Origin: Membranipora membranacea
Lineage: Eukaryota; Bryozoa; Gymnolaemata; Cheilostomatida; Membraniporidae
DNA length: 64,000 nucleotides
Direction: 5' to 3'
NCBI GenBank assembly: GCA_914767715.1
Contig: OU612074.1
Coordinates: 18,276,062 to 18,340,061 of the forward strand
Made by a program: the position numbers and the translations under genes. Under the pieces are notes generated by a model. The model had not been told where the DNA came from. It made no database searches and saw only the letters and a program-made list of their open reading frames with translations. Below are positions 12,501 through 26,234 of the stretch, in pieces. Positions within the stretch are counted from its first letter, which is position 1. Each line of letters opens with the position of its first letter.

Positions 12501-15346
12501 GCCGACGCTTCTGGATGTGGGGTGTGATATGACAACTGATTTTAATCAACAATACAATGGTGTTAAATCATGGGTGAGTCTAAGCAACATTTATTAATGT
12601 CAAGACACTGCAGTCTCCTCCTTTGGTCCCAATCACAGAGCTTGGGACCGTAAAGCCTATCGAAAGACATTAGCGCACCGTCGGTAGCTACCCACTGGCT
12701 GTCTGCCTGTTTTAACACCCCATATTTGGGATCAGTTCCTTGGTTAAATAGTCACAGATCCCTTCTCTTCATGCGCAATACTCTTTTATACTAGGATCTC
12801 GCGGATTTAAGCTGTTAACAAGCAGAGCTTGTCCCTAAGCTACCTCAGAAAGCTCTATCTCCAGGTGCGCAGCCTAGCCTACACAAAGTTATCATGCCTC
12901 TGGACTCTGCTATATGTATTGTCCTTTGATTCATCTGATGGCCCCTCTCTCACTGTCTGCTCTTTGATTTTCCCAGAACTTATCAAGCTTTTTTAGAAAT
13001 CCTTCCTACTGAAGCTTGTACTGGCAATGTGTAACGGATTGATGCAATAATTGAGTGGGACAAAAACTAGAGGTATTGTTGTGCTCAATGGCAACGCTAG
13101 AGTATTTATAGTGACTATATGTACAGCACTGAGGCTGCAAAGCTGCTAGCAAACACACAGTGTAATTTGCTTAGCAACCGGTCAGGATGAATCAAAATTT
13201 AATACCATCTATCAATTTAAACCGCAATCAATTAATATGATCAAATCCGACTGTATTTTATGAAAAGACAAAGGGATATTACAGAAGTTGTCTCCGCTTA
13301 ATGCATGGGAAGACAACAATTGTGTTTATAGCTAACTCAGTCAGTTGAAACTTTCACTAGGGAGTCAATACTATTTGGCTTATTTCAAGCGGGTCCTGTC
13401 AGCTTCTTATAGATAACATCGATATTAACTCAATCTATGATGAGATGAGATCATAAATAGATCTTACTTACATTACCTGGCGCTCTGACAGAAATCAAAT
13501 CGCATAAAACTCCGTGTTTATACTTTATATGTCGGACAAGTTAATCAAGGAGGCGGTTCATTTAAACCCCTAATTATATTGATTTCCATGGAAAATGAAA
13601 GAATGATCTTGTTGTACAAGATAAACAAAGATAATATGGTCAACCGACGGTCAGTGCTAATACACACTAATATCAATTTTACAATCCTTTACTAAAGCCT
13701 GGGCGGTCAGGACAACAAACAAAATCATCCAGCCTGTATTATTGCTTTGTAAAATTTTATCTGGTCTGGCTTTCTTTCTATCTGACCGTGTAAATAGCCG
13801 GGGCAAGAAATCAGGAGATTCACTCCAGAACCAGTTACATGAGAGGTAGAGAAGTTGCGTTCATATGAGCTGTCAAAGCCCCTGAGACAGTAATTAATTT
13901 GTGACAAAAGGTCCGCATCCTTCAATGCATTTTAAATGTGTATCTTTGCGCCTGCATAGAAACGGAATCAAGCATGTTGACATCCAGCAAAATGAACACC
14001 CTCGGATTGACAATCGATCAATCATCACATCTGTTCATCTCCCAAAAATGATTCAAATCGGTGAAAAAAGTATTAAAAAAAACATTGACATATAGTAAAT
14101 TTGTGTATCATTTCCTTAGAGAAGCGTAAAAATATATTGGCACCTTTAGAGGCATTGATATGAATCATATCAAATGAGAAAATTAGTTACGGTCATCAGG
14201 GTAGAGCCTGGAAGAAAAGAATTTCCTGTTATCTTCCGTTTCATTAATGCGCTACTCGCTATATTATAACGCTGATTCTCAGTGGATCAGCTGGCATCCC
14301 GCCTATGTGGTGTATTCGATGGAATAGGAGATGCTATATCCTAGCTAGAAGATTATTGTTCCAGAAATGAATATGCCAAAAGTTACTGCAGGCATGTACC
14401 ATCTATGAATTTGTACCCCCCCTCACCCACCCAAAAAACAGGGATCAAACAACAAAACAAATGTGTAGTGTTAACATTTCACCAACTCAGCCTTTTAATT
14501 GTTATTCAAAATGATGTTTAGCCAGGGAGATTGCTTCAATGTCTACGGTTACACAATATCAATAGTAAATCAAACCCATTCATTTTTGATGAGGTTAGGC
14601 TGTTAACAAATTTGCTCTCAGGCTTAGAAGTTGCTTCCTCTGTCACAAAGATTGGAGAACCCAATCAGTTTCTTGCTGAGTACTTTAATATTGGGTCAAT
14701 ACATCTAAGCGATTTATATTGGAATGGGATTAAGCTTGTTAGCTGAAGTTCTATTGTGCCTCATTTTATGACCTTGTTGTCAGCCAAAACAAGCTGCCTT
14801 TAGATATCTAACATAATAATAGGAGTTACATAAACCTTCATACCAATGAGTGCTAATTATGAGAGCTGCATTGTTCCTTGTCTAATAGCCTGCAAATAAT
14901 AAACACCTTTGTGTTGTTTCAAGGTAAGGCAAGAGAAAAGACCTACTCTAAATAAATAATATGCACTGACAGTTTTTATTATATTAACATTGTTCAATCA
15001 ATTCTCAATACAACCTCGCATAATAATGTAGTCATAACTATTACAAGATTAATAATTAATAACTCAACATTACGCTACAACAAGCAATATCAACAGTTAA
15101 TCTAATAACTCAATTCGAAATTTTGTTGAATCAAGTAATTTATCAGAAAACGATCATTATTTTTAAAAACTCGGTTGACCGGATAAAACAAACTGTAGCC
15201 TCTCCGCCATATTCATCATATCAAGATGAGTAAACATGATTTGTTTGCCTGGTAAAGTGTGGGCTTCATCACGCCCAGCCGAAGATGCCATTGCCGAGAA
15301 TGCAACATTTTATGTTTACTGACTCTTGAAGGTGCACTGTGTAAAA
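12501..15346. other. Intergenic region upstream of the DEG/ENaC gene
   Basis: No coding exon was recognised. The last few hundred bases before 15347 must contain the promoter and 5' UTR of the channel gene, but I see no TATA box or other element I would defend. There is a GCCATATT motif near 15206. Confidence 0.5.
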
Positions 15347-18300
15347 ATGAGCGACAACATGGAAAGTGTTAAAGATTCACAGGACAGTAGCCAAGGTACA
15401 GAATATTACTTTGTTTTGATTGAGGATTATCTGCTTTCGTTGTTTTGTTTGCATTCCGAGTTATTTAAAGAGTCGAAGTAAATTGTAGCAACTATTGCCG
15501 TGGGCGTGGGCAATTATTGCCCATATCTGTTACACTTTGGGGATGTGTGTAGGCTAGACTAATTAGATCATAGTTTTGCGCTGACTTGGATGACATGGTT
15601 CGATTGATGGGGCTCTGTAAGACCATGTTATGTTTTTAGGTCTAGGGAAAACCTATGGAATCACAAATGATGGGTTTAGCAGTGACGTAGATGTTGAAGC
15701 CGGAGTTCTACCAGAAAATTCAGAGCCACAGTACTCCACCATCAATCAACAGGCAAACAAGAGCAGTGCTAAAATTCCAGGGCCTGAGATGAACATTCCT
15801 TCCATTCTGACTCGACATTTCTATACCCCCGATGATGGCTTGTTTCTCTCATTTGCCAAGAATACATCCTTCCATGGATTTAACAAAGTAGCCAATGCAC
15901 AAACCAAAGCTAAGCGAATCGCATGGATAATTGCCATCATTATTGCTTTCGGAACACTGGTGGCAATCATATCACATAGGTAGGTTTATCTTGAAAAAGC
16001 TTAATCAGATTATTGATATGTCTTAAGAAAAACTCAACTACTGTCCAGCCGAATTTTCTTCTTACAAAGAACTTGTAATTCGAAGCTGATCTCTTAACTC
16101 CTCAAAATTGAAAGCTTTCATAACTATCATGTATCAGCGTTGACCGGCCAACAAACAATGCCAAATTAAAACATACATCAAATCCTACACTCTTTACTGA
16201 TGCACCATTGTGTTGAATCCTCTTTGAACTGGTTTTGCCAGCATACCAAGTTGTTCCCATTCAACTGGTGGGATTGTATATTACTGGTGCTAAGGGGAGC
16301 AACTCCAAATCCAGGTTAATTGGATAAGCCTTGATTGAACATGATGTAGGTGGCGTCTTATCATGTTCTTTTGTGTACACAGTTTTCTGACATTACACAT
16401 GGCCACCCATCTTAATTTTCCAGATTCATTCAGTAAGCCAACGGCATCTCATTCTTCTTTAAAACACAATGATGCTTTCAAAATTGGCAGTGATCGAGCC
16501 GTTGTTAGGAATTCCATGAAGAAGCACTGCGTACAACAACTGCTGGTACATTTCAGACTTTCTTTATGCAATATTGTTGTTCCTCAACCAACTTATACTT
16601 TTCACTTCAGGACAGCGAAGTATTTTCGATATGACACGGTGACCGAGACAAAATCAGAATATTCACCCAATCTGACATTCCCTGCTGTGACCATCTGCAA
16701 TTACAATGCGTAAGTCACTGTTTCACAAGCACACTTCCAGTGTACTAGGCAATCAAGTTTGATTCGTTTTTCTGTATTTTGAGTTACTACCCCTTGCGCT
16801 CCAGGCGATCTGACCTGTTGCTTTGCTGTTAGATTTCGCACAACAGATGCATCTCTAAAAGTGCTCACCCATCAGTGTTTTTGGTTTCAATCAACCAGCC
16901 TGTCTTGACACACTTTGTTAGTGGGGGGAGGGGGCGGAAGGGGGTGTCAAACTTAATCTACCCCCTTGCCTTCCTTCATCATCTCATGGTGCATACCACT
17001 TAGGCAACAATCTTGAACAGTTACCGCTTTCATTCATCACATCTCCTCGTTATCATGTATATTTATGGTGACAATTTAATTTTAGCGCTTGTTATATATT
17101 AATTTTTTTAATTAACATCATTATTTTTTGTAGGATTTTGAAGAGTAATTTGGTGTTTGAACTAATAGCACTGCCAATAGAGCCCGTCCAGGATTCAAAC
17201 GACACAGAAGGTTGGTCAATGTTACGCCATTTGACAAGAGGGTTTTTGTGCGATGCTTCAGAGAGAAGACTCCCCCCCCCCCCCCTCTTCCACTAAACAC
17301 TATTTGTTTGGCCCAACACCATTGAGGGCTGGCTGTGTTCATAAGACTGTTATTCGCCAGTTTTCATACATAAATTGAAGTTGTGCACTCACATCTCACT
17401 CAACTCTTAGCGTGTAAATGTTGCCACTTGATTTTATGCAGTGAACTTATTCAAAACTTGACGGTAGTGTAATAAATCATGATTTTACAAAAGTATATCT
17501 TATGGAATTGGAGTGAAAAACTTTTGATGATGAACCATGATTTTTGATTCGCCATTCTTTGCCTTATGAAATCAACCTTCACAGTGTACCCTACTAGTAT
17601 ATGCCAAAATTATTTGATGGAGTTTATGACAATGATCGATTGTCTGTACCAGCTAAATCTCTATGGTTCCATGCCTCGAATGAGTGGTCCACTCCCACTC
17701 TGAATGATGAATGCTAACGAATCCCATGATGAAAAAACATGAAAAATATTTGCCGCATCCCGGCCTCCCACATCAATGTCCATTGAAGTCATAAAAAAAG
17801 TCTATCTGTTCATGCGGAAGTTGACTTAAATGCTATTCCCATATAACGATCAAGCTTAAAACTGGTGTCTAATCTATGTATGAAAACATAGTGAATGTAT
17901 GTGATGACCTGTTGTTGATCGGTTTATGTGCGACTTGCAATAGTTATTTATCATAGTTTGACACCCGACATAATTTAACTCATGTAAAGCCGACAACCCT
18001 AACACCTATGCTGTGTTGCATAGGGTGGCAATGGCTGCGTTGAATGAGCTATCGGACAAGAAAACACAACTGTGAGTATTGAATAGCAGACATGCTAAGT
18101 AGCAATTATTTTTGGGGATAGTGAAATGGCACAATCGGTCCGCGCACTTAAAATTTAATGACGGGTGATTGGTGCCGCAGACTTTGTGTGTTCAAATCCC
18201 TTTGGGTGTATACCTCTTCTAACCCAAGGTTACACAAGTTCTTCAGTGTTTCCATTCTTTGACAGATGTACTGCTCAATCAGGGTGGACCATCGTTTGCG

Positions 18301-21300
18301 ATAATCGATCCTATAATATCAAGATTACAAGGTAATTACATGTAATTATACTCATGCAGTCTTTGAAAACAGAACATATGTATAAATACTGGTCACTAAC
18401 CCCCCCCCCCTCCTCATTACTGTTTGTGTTGATTGAAAGCATCTCCCAATGAAATCTGGATGTCTATGTCGAGGGCCCATGCATAAAACCTCACAAAGTG
18501 GGGACAACCGTAGATAAAACACCATGTTCTCCAAAGAATACTTACATTTCAGAAATTTTCTAAATCCAGTGTGAATTTTCAATTGTCGTCGAAAATTCTG
18601 CTAATTTAAATGAGCAATTATTTATAGACCTGAATGCTTCATGTATAAAAATACTGCGGCTGCATTTTTGAATGGCCTTGTGCTTCGTCTTTCACAGAGC
18701 AGTGCAGTTTTACGTCATGTGCTAGTACAGAGCTACGATGCCCTACAACATCAGAAGGATGCTGTCTTTCCTCTGAGCTGGTTTGTAACGGATTCTTTGA
18801 TTGTCTGGATGAAACAGATGAGGAAAACTGTGACTATGATACTGCAGGTCGGTGCAACTTCTTGTTACATTTTAAATGTTTCGAGCAGTTAGATATAACA
18901 ACATCTCTGACACAAGGGAAAAATTTTGTATTGTTGTTGATGACATTCATAATGTTTACCGTAAAAGCTCTGTCCAAGTGAAGTTTAGGCGTCTACCAAT
19001 ATCTTGCGTATTTGACGTACAGCCTATAACTGATATTGTCAGTCGTCCAAGAAAAATATTGAACCTCATATCTATGTCCGTCAAGCCTGTTTACACCCTG
19101 TGAACACTAGATCAAAATCTATGTCGCCATTGTTTGGTGTACATGTTTTACTGTAAGACCCATCATGAGACTCTCGTTCAGAGGTGCCAGTGGACTAATT
19201 GAAAAACCATAAATACAATTATGTGGCAGGGTTATTATTCTATTACTCTCATTATCCTCCGCATGAACTCTTTTAGAACACCATGTATTTCCTTTAAAAA
19301 TGGGTGCACAACAATTAATCTTGACTCAATGAACTGAATTGAGTTTAAATTGAAACATCATTCTGACGACAATTTTTATTGTCACAGAAAGTCGAAAGAG
19401 AAGAGACCTTGACCCAGTAACAACAACCACAACAGCTGGCCCACTCTCCTTCAATACTCCCGCTGATCTGATACCAATTGAGATAGACCTTGTCACTGAC
19501 GCTGCTCCACAAACTGGAAAGATACCAATAGAAGCAGATAACAAGACATTCGAAAATTTACAGACTCTGCCTGATATAATAAATGCAGAAACTACTACTA
19601 TCATTTTGTCAAAGTTTGTCCCGACAGAGGGGCCTGAGGGAGTTAGAGCAGTGAGTAATTAGCTGTCAGCCTATTATAATTTAAACTTTGTGGCAGATGA
19701 GAGACTTTTGTATTGCCATCTCATCTCGGTCCTCTACAACACTTCTAGGCAGTGAGATGGTTTTTTTCAGCCATATCTGGAAAGTACTGTTCACCAGCAC
19801 TAGGAAATTTAGTTCTGTAGTTATTAATTCAATCATTATACATTTATGCTGTAGGACCTGACGCTGTTTGAGGATATTGCTGTGAATGGCTGGCAGCTGA
19901 AAGATAGAAACTTTGATAATCCCGATGAGACAACATTACTAAGTTGTGTATTCAGTAAAAACTACTGTAATACTAAGGTCAGTCCAATAGTTTTGAGTTA
20001 AATAACTATCGCAACACTCTATCAGAGCAGTACCTTGTGAAGTTAATCTCTCTCAAAATATCTTTTAAATACGATAAAGTTTTGAATATGACACAGAGAC
20101 TTTACACTCTGAGAAATAAACACCAGGTTGCAAAAAAACTTGACAGTGATTACCGTTGATACACTATCTTCTTTTGTCAGAGCTTGAAAGATCGGCTTTA
20201 TGTTTTTGACAATCCAATGATGCCTCAACCTACGTCGTAATTATTATCTACTGATCTTCACTGATTAAAACCATTCATCCTGTTCAGCTAGCTTTATTAC
20301 CTTTTTTACCAACTATTGTAGTGGTTCAAGAAATCGGTAACGGAGTTGGGCAACTGTTTCACTTTCAACAGCGCAGATCTACTGGAGGACATCACCCAAC
20401 TCCCTCAAACACTCATGCAGGAGATCGCTGGCCCAATAGGTGGATTTCTAATGAAAGTAGATATCCAACAGGTGAGCTTTATTCATCAGAGTTGGCTCAT
20501 ACGAGTAAGATAAAGTAGGGCAACTCGAAGGTGAATGTTTTGATACTATTTTAATATCTATATCACTAGTTTGGTCAGATCTGTATACTCCATTGTGAAA
20601 AGGTTCTTAGAAACTTTAATTTAGATGTACTGCAATGCTCTGTGTCTGATTATCTCCCCTTACTTACAACTGGGTGCAGCTTAGTGCTGTGTCAACCTTC
20701 AAACACTTCAAAATTCTTCTAATTACTATTGATTTCCACATATGTTCAAAATGAATATAGTTTCATTGTCAGCAGTCATTTTAAATAAGTAGATAACTAA
20801 TCACTATTTATTAATTTATTCAGTTCTCCCAAGTAGATAGAAGCACACTGATCATGTGATATACTATTGCATGTATATATCCGATAGATAGAGAGTGAAT
20901 CAATTCACTTAGTAGTAGTACCATCACAAAGGATTTGGTGTGGCGACCCGTGTTCAATTTTATAATAAGGGTTAGGTACATGTTAGGTACTACTACTACT
21001 ACCAGCAGTCCATCAGTCCCGATGGTGACTTCTGCATCTGAATTATTTTGTCCCAACTCGCTCTGTTTTTTGACAGCGTCTGCCAACCATTTGTTGGTAT
21101 ATCGAGATCTTTGAGACTCCTCTTGACTGTACCCTTGTATCGCAGCTTTGGACGACCTCTGCTACAAGATCCGTCTTTCAATTGAGAGAAGAATATTTGC
21201 TTTAGTAAACGGTTGTCATTTTGCCTGCAGACATGACTGTTCCATCTCAGTGTTCGTTGTCTAAGGATGTCATACATCCTGGCCAAGCCTGTTTTTTAGA

Positions 21301-24300
21301 GTATTTTCTTGTTGCTAATGCGGTGCCACCATTTGATCTTGAGAATGTACCTCAGGCGCCTCATCATATATGCGCTAAGCCTGTGGGATGTAATCCGATA
21401 CACAGTCCATGATTCTACACCATAGCAGTATTGCACAGTAGACTGCAGCTTTGGTCTTGATGGTGAGGTGTTTATTATCCCATACTCGTTCCTGTACCCT
21501 CCCAAAAGTAGTGGATGCTTTCGACTTTCTGGATTTCAATTCTTCATCTAGCTTGTTTGTGTCTGACACGGTTGACCACAGATATTCGAAGTGGCTAACT
21601 CTTTTGAGATCTTGATCATCAATTTGGATATTCAGGCCCTCGGTGTTAGATCCAGGGACTGGTTGGTACATCATCTCTGTCTTTTTGATGTTGTTCTTTA
21701 GTCCAAATGCCTTTGCTGCATCTGAAAACCTTGTGTTGATTGTTTGTGCATCATCAAAGCTGTGAGCAATGAAGGCTGTGTCGTCCGCGAACATCAATTC
21801 TCTGACCAATATATCTTTGGTCTTGCGTGTTGATTCAAACTGGTTGATGTTGAAGAGATCTGCATTTTGGCGGCCTAGGATTAGGGCTCCTTTGTTACAG
21901 TCATTGAATGCATGGGTTAGAGTTGCAGTAAGGATTAACAAAAAGAGGGTCGGTGCAAGAACACATCCTTGTTTGACCCCATTTGATACCGTAAAAGGAT
22001 CTGAGAGTGTGGTTAGTGTTAGGTGCTGCTAAATTCACTCTAAAGATAGAAGTGCTAACTTTTCTGGCTGGTACAGCACTCTAGGCCTCATAGATACCTC
22101 ATACCTCATAGATGAGATAGATTAATTTCTAACACTATACACTATACTATATTTTTACCAGAAGCGCTCTGAATTTTCTAAGTGTCCTGCTGGACTAGTA
22201 TTTCTGTTGTCCTTCTGAAGTCTTTAAAGAAAACTGATACTCTAAAATGGTGTTGAAATTCTTCATAATGCCTTTCGGGACTGCTTAGTTCAATAAAAGA
22301 TACCCTACTGAAAGTGAAGAACCATTTTTCGTTAGTAATTCTTGTTTTGAAACTTCAAATAAAACGGACAAGGTGACGATGATTCCTACAGGTTGCTTAA
22401 CGATTCTGTTTGTCAGGCTCATAACCCTGTTTGTTGCTTTTAGTATGAGTACTCAACAAACAATCCATTTGTTGGTGCCAAAGTACTTATCCACCATCCT
22501 GATAGTCATCCTGATACATCTCAAGAGGGGATCAACATAGGAGTGGGACAGCAGGCAGACATAGCTCTCCACTATACAGAGGTATGATCTAGACACGGGG
22601 CGTGTATCTTGAAGCAGAAATGACAGATGTACTTTTTTCTGTCATTTGAGTGTCCATAATACTGTGAGTATGGTGTGCACCATACTTGGCAAAAATGAGT
22701 TGAACAATGCTTTTCAAAAGTTGTGGGGTCCTGATAGGGTCTTCCCAGTGTTTATCTCCCCTGCAGAAAAGGAGAGAAGTGAATTATGCATGCACAACAT
22801 AAGAAGAGAGCTACCGCCTGTAAATGACTTTTAATACTAGATCCCTTGAGATTTGCTATCATTTCTTACTGCTTACTGCCTCAACTGCTGACTTGGAGCC
22901 TACAGTTTAGGGACAACTTCTAAATCAAAAATTCTTAAAACTACAGAAATTTTGTCAGCATCTTGAGCACCTACAAGCTATTATAACTTTTCAAGCTTTT
23001 TAAAATTATATAATAATTATGGTGACCCTGCACTTGTCATTTCTGCTTCAAATAATCCCCCAAAAACAGGGGCGTATATTCTAAAAAATTTCACTCACTG
23101 ACTTTTCAGACATGGGCATAATAATCGGGCGCAGCCCGATCCACACGCCGTAGGCGTGGTGGGGAGGGTGTGGGAGGGGCGCTTAAGCGCCCTCCCACCA
23201 CGGAAATTTTTGCATATCGGTAGCAAAATAGTGTAAGCAGAGAGGTATTTCAATGGCTCACTGAGCTGTTGGGTACTTTCAGAAAACAACTCAATAGCAG
23301 TAAAAGATTACGGTAAAAATGCTCCAGTTATAAAGCACCCATTTGAAAAAAAACTGACCTTGATGGAATTCGAAACCACAACAATCTTATTAACAGTGAT
23401 TATTAGGCGGACGCTCTACACACTGAGCTATTCACTCACTCAGCCACCACTGCTAATATACGCCACTGCCCAAAAAGGCATCTTTCTCGTAGCCATTAAA
23501 ACATTTATTATATTCATGCGGTGATAAACACGTATATTATTTGCTTTTGCATAAGCCAGAACAATGTTGAATATAAATCATTAACATTGGTCGTAATTGC
23601 GAAATGGTACTTAATCATAATTGCTCGATCAATTTCCAATGAGTTAAGTCACAAGCTATGATCTTTGTGATGAATCTCTACATTGAGTCACTATTTATCT
23701 AAATATTATATAATTCTGCTACAGGTGACTAATTTGCATGCTCCATGGGGAAAGTGCGATTCTGAGAGAAAACTCAAGCTTTCCACTGCACCTTACACAT
23801 TTGAGGCATGTGCCTCGGAGTGCAAAATAACAAAAGTTCTTGAAGAATGTAGATGCAGACCATATTTCTACACCTCAGGTCAGTAACCTACATTATTTGT
23901 CATTGTCTGCCATGATAATCTTTTTGATTGTCATTGAATTAGTCAGTTTTGTTTTGAAACAACTTTTATTACACTAAACAACAAAGTTTTTTTGACAAAC
24001 TTTTATTTTGCATATCTAGTTCAATCGAAAAAGTGTCCAAGTATGAAAACAGAGAATGAAAAAATAGAGTAACAAACCTTGACATATCATTTGGAGTAGA
24101 TGATGTTTCATCGTTGGATTACAAATAAGATCAGATTTTCAGGAGCATCTGCTGGTTGACAATCTGAGAAAAAAATGGTGGATCAATATGACACACAAGC
24201 TGTACTCATTATTGATGATCTAATCAACCTGATTCTCTTCCATATTTTAGGGGATTATGTATCGTGTAACAACAGCATGTGGTATGGATGTGCTGTTCCG

Positions 24301-26234
24301 GCCATGGGTAAGCACAATAGTTATGTTACAACTTGCAGATGTAGCGTGGTAGTCTTAGTGAACAAAGTCAGCTTAGGTAACTGGTAGTGGCATTCAATTA
24401 TCAATTCAGGATGTGGTCGATAAAGGGATGCCACTACTTCCGACCTGGGCAGAGTCCATCACTATAACTTGATGCAATGTCTTTTACAGAGACTTGTTAC
24501 TAGTTTAAGGTTTTGTATATTCGCACAACTGTTGTGACTCCGTGTTTGAGGATTTGTGTTACAGCTGCTCACCAGGTAGATAACCTGTCATCGTCTCATA
24601 CTGTTGATTTCTTCTTCACTGGTAACATTATGTGCTAATGCACAAGCCATCGACTGTCTTTTTTTATTTCTGAAACATACACAACTAATCGGTTATAATT
24701 GTAGCTGAGGTAGATACAAACTTTGAGACATTATGTGACTGTCCAGCAAGTTGCTATTCTCACCAATACAGCCCACAAGTATCATACCTTCCATTCACAA
24801 ACTACCAATACACCACACAGAATCTAAACACTAGGTTCTATGGAACACCTGATGGCAGATCAAACTACAATAGCTATCCTGACAACATCTTCTATCAGTG
24901 AGTGATTGAATATTATTCTCTTTGTGATTTTGCTACAGCCATCTCATCTCATCATCAACATTGAACGTTTCATCCTCTCATACCACTGGAAAAAATGTAA
25001 CTACCCTTTTTACATAAACAGACAAATTTCATAGCTCTGTGATAATATACAACTCCTCTCTTTTTATATGAGGCTATATCTTCATTTGATTGCTGTGGTT
25101 AGTAATTAAGCTCTCATATTAATGAGCTGCAAAAGGAATTATGTTTGGACCCTTGTTTTAGACCAAATATAGTTGGATTAAGAGTGTATTATCGAAACAT
25201 GATGAGAACTTCCATCAAAGAGATGAAAGCTTTGGATGAAATCGGTTTACTTAGTGAGTATCTCTTTCATCGATGCTAAGTATTTTTCAACAAAACAGTT
25301 CTGGTTAGTAGTTGCAGCCTCACTGCTATCAATTTAATTCAAATTTGGAGTCAAAGTTGAAAGTCTGACCCCGTCTGACATCGGGAGGATTTATTTGTTG
25401 TAAAACAAATGTCAGTATCCCATTTTTCGGTAAACACACATGGCCTGTCTGCATAGAGTTTAAAATTGAAATAATTTGCGTTTAAGAGTTGTGTGTCCTG
25501 TGTATATTGTTTGTGAAAAATCGTGATAAACCCAAGTGGGTTTGCCCAATAGAAAATATCAACAAATGACGTCATAGTTAGTTAATTAGGGAAGACACGA
25601 GAGTTGAAACTGTACACAATAATGACAGCAAATTTATGGCCTATTCAGATAGCGTCTTTCTTATCGCCCTATCAATCACAATATGATAGACATCGATCAT
25701 CTAAACCAACAAATTATGCAATGTCAGACATTAAGGATTATGTTAATACTAACTAGGGACCACTGGTGAATTACATAACCTAACTAAACTCGAATAATAC
25801 AGCAAGAGAGGGCGTATGCTTTTTTATAATAGTTTCTTTGTGGCACTGTGGCTATGGTGTAGTAAGACTCACGGAGTCAAATTTGCAAGCAGTACGCTTT
25901 TCTGCTTTTGGAGCCACACCTGGTTTTCTACGCCTATATTCTACATATTTATTTCTTATCTGGATTCAAATTTTCTCTTTGCGAGTTGAAAAGAAGATAC
26001 AAGCTGCATGTTTTACAAAAATCATATTTGTTGCAATTGGTTGATAATCTAGCACCACTAACAAAGACACAGACAGCATTTGAGCACTAATAGCACACTT
26101 ATTTTATTTGACTAGGTGAGATAGGGGGACAGCTAGGACTGTTTGTTGGTGTTAGTATATTGACCGTTTGTGAGATACTAGAAACCATGCTACTGGCGTG
26201 TATGAGAGGTCGAGCTCAGCGAAACGGCAAATAA
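15347..26234 (+). CDS. DEG/ENaC-family ion channel with LDLa insert, 14 exons, 667 aa
   Basis: Exons: 15347-15395, 15640-15979, 16611-16709, 17134-17210, 18698-18847, 19388-19650, 19855-19977, 20322-20471, 22444-22581, 23725-23878, 24251-24307, 24705-24897, 25162-25253 and 26116-26234. Every junction has GT/AG, and phases join into 2004 nt ending in TAA. Features in order: the N-terminal gating His-Gly (residues 95-96), TM1 (about 109-127), the post-TM1 motif FPAVTICNYN, an LDLa module (about 191-233, with CNGFFDC and DETDEENC), a dibasic RKRR site (241-244), the family hallmark GNCFTFN (377-383), a VLIHHP strand, the Cys-rich block (CDSERKL, CASEC, ECRCRPYF), a second Cys pair (CDCPASC), and TM2 with GGQLGLFVGVS and a GxS selectivity filter (640-642). 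Known members are trimeric Na+ channels of the plasma membrane, gated by peptide, acid or force; the ligand here is unknown. The LDLa insert is atypical for the family. The start codon rests on the first exon being in phase; a further upstream non-coding exon is possible. Confidence 0.93.
18125..18225 (+). mobile_element. tRNA-derived SINE in channel intron 4
   Basis: A-box-like GGCACAATCGGTCCGCGC at 18128-18145 and B-box-like TGTTCAAATCCC at 18189-18200 stand at tRNA-like spacing with no cloverleaf completion. It lies in the intron before the LDLa exon. It is diverged, so the limits are approximate. Confidence 0.55.
20842..22030 (-). mobile_element. 5'-truncated LINE (reverse transcriptase 3' half), frameshifted
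   Basis: Read on the minus strand, this begins inside a non-LTR reverse transcriptase. Motif B appears as NGVKQGCVLAPTLF (about 22000-21940), then the catalytic FADD in ELMFADDTAF near 21790, then the thumb and C-terminal region. The frame holds from about 22015 to 21375 and then shifts into two further frames (21505-21296 and 21286-20999), so it is dead. From 20998 to 20842 there is a 3' UTR-like tail that recurs elsewhere (see 45431-45588). The whole element sits in intron 8 of the channel gene, antisense to it. The 5' truncation and decay are typical of an old LINE insertion. The clade (RTE/CR1-like) cannot be fixed by eye. Confidence 0.85.
23125..23198. repeat. Three consecutive GC-rich hairpins in an AT-rich intron
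   Basis: Hairpin 1: TCGGGC-GCA-GCCCGA at 23125-23139. Hairpin 2: CACGCC-GTA-GGCGTG at 23144-23158. Hairpin 3: a 14-bp-armed palindrome centred on GCTT/AAGC at 23170-23198 with one bulged G. The block is an isolated GC island in intron 9 of the channel gene. It could be a MITE fragment or a structured RNA; nothing decides between these. Confidence 0.75.
23360..23460 (-). mobile_element. tRNA-derived SINE (antisense) in channel intron 9
   Basis: On the minus strand an A-box-like TAGCTCAGTGTGTAGAGCG (complement of 23412-23430) precedes a B-box-like GGTTTCGAATTCC (complement of 23365-23377). Together they give the usual tRNA-SINE head. The tail toward 23340 is T-rich on the plus strand (A-rich on the minus). 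It is diverged; the limits are approximate. Confidence 0.6.
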
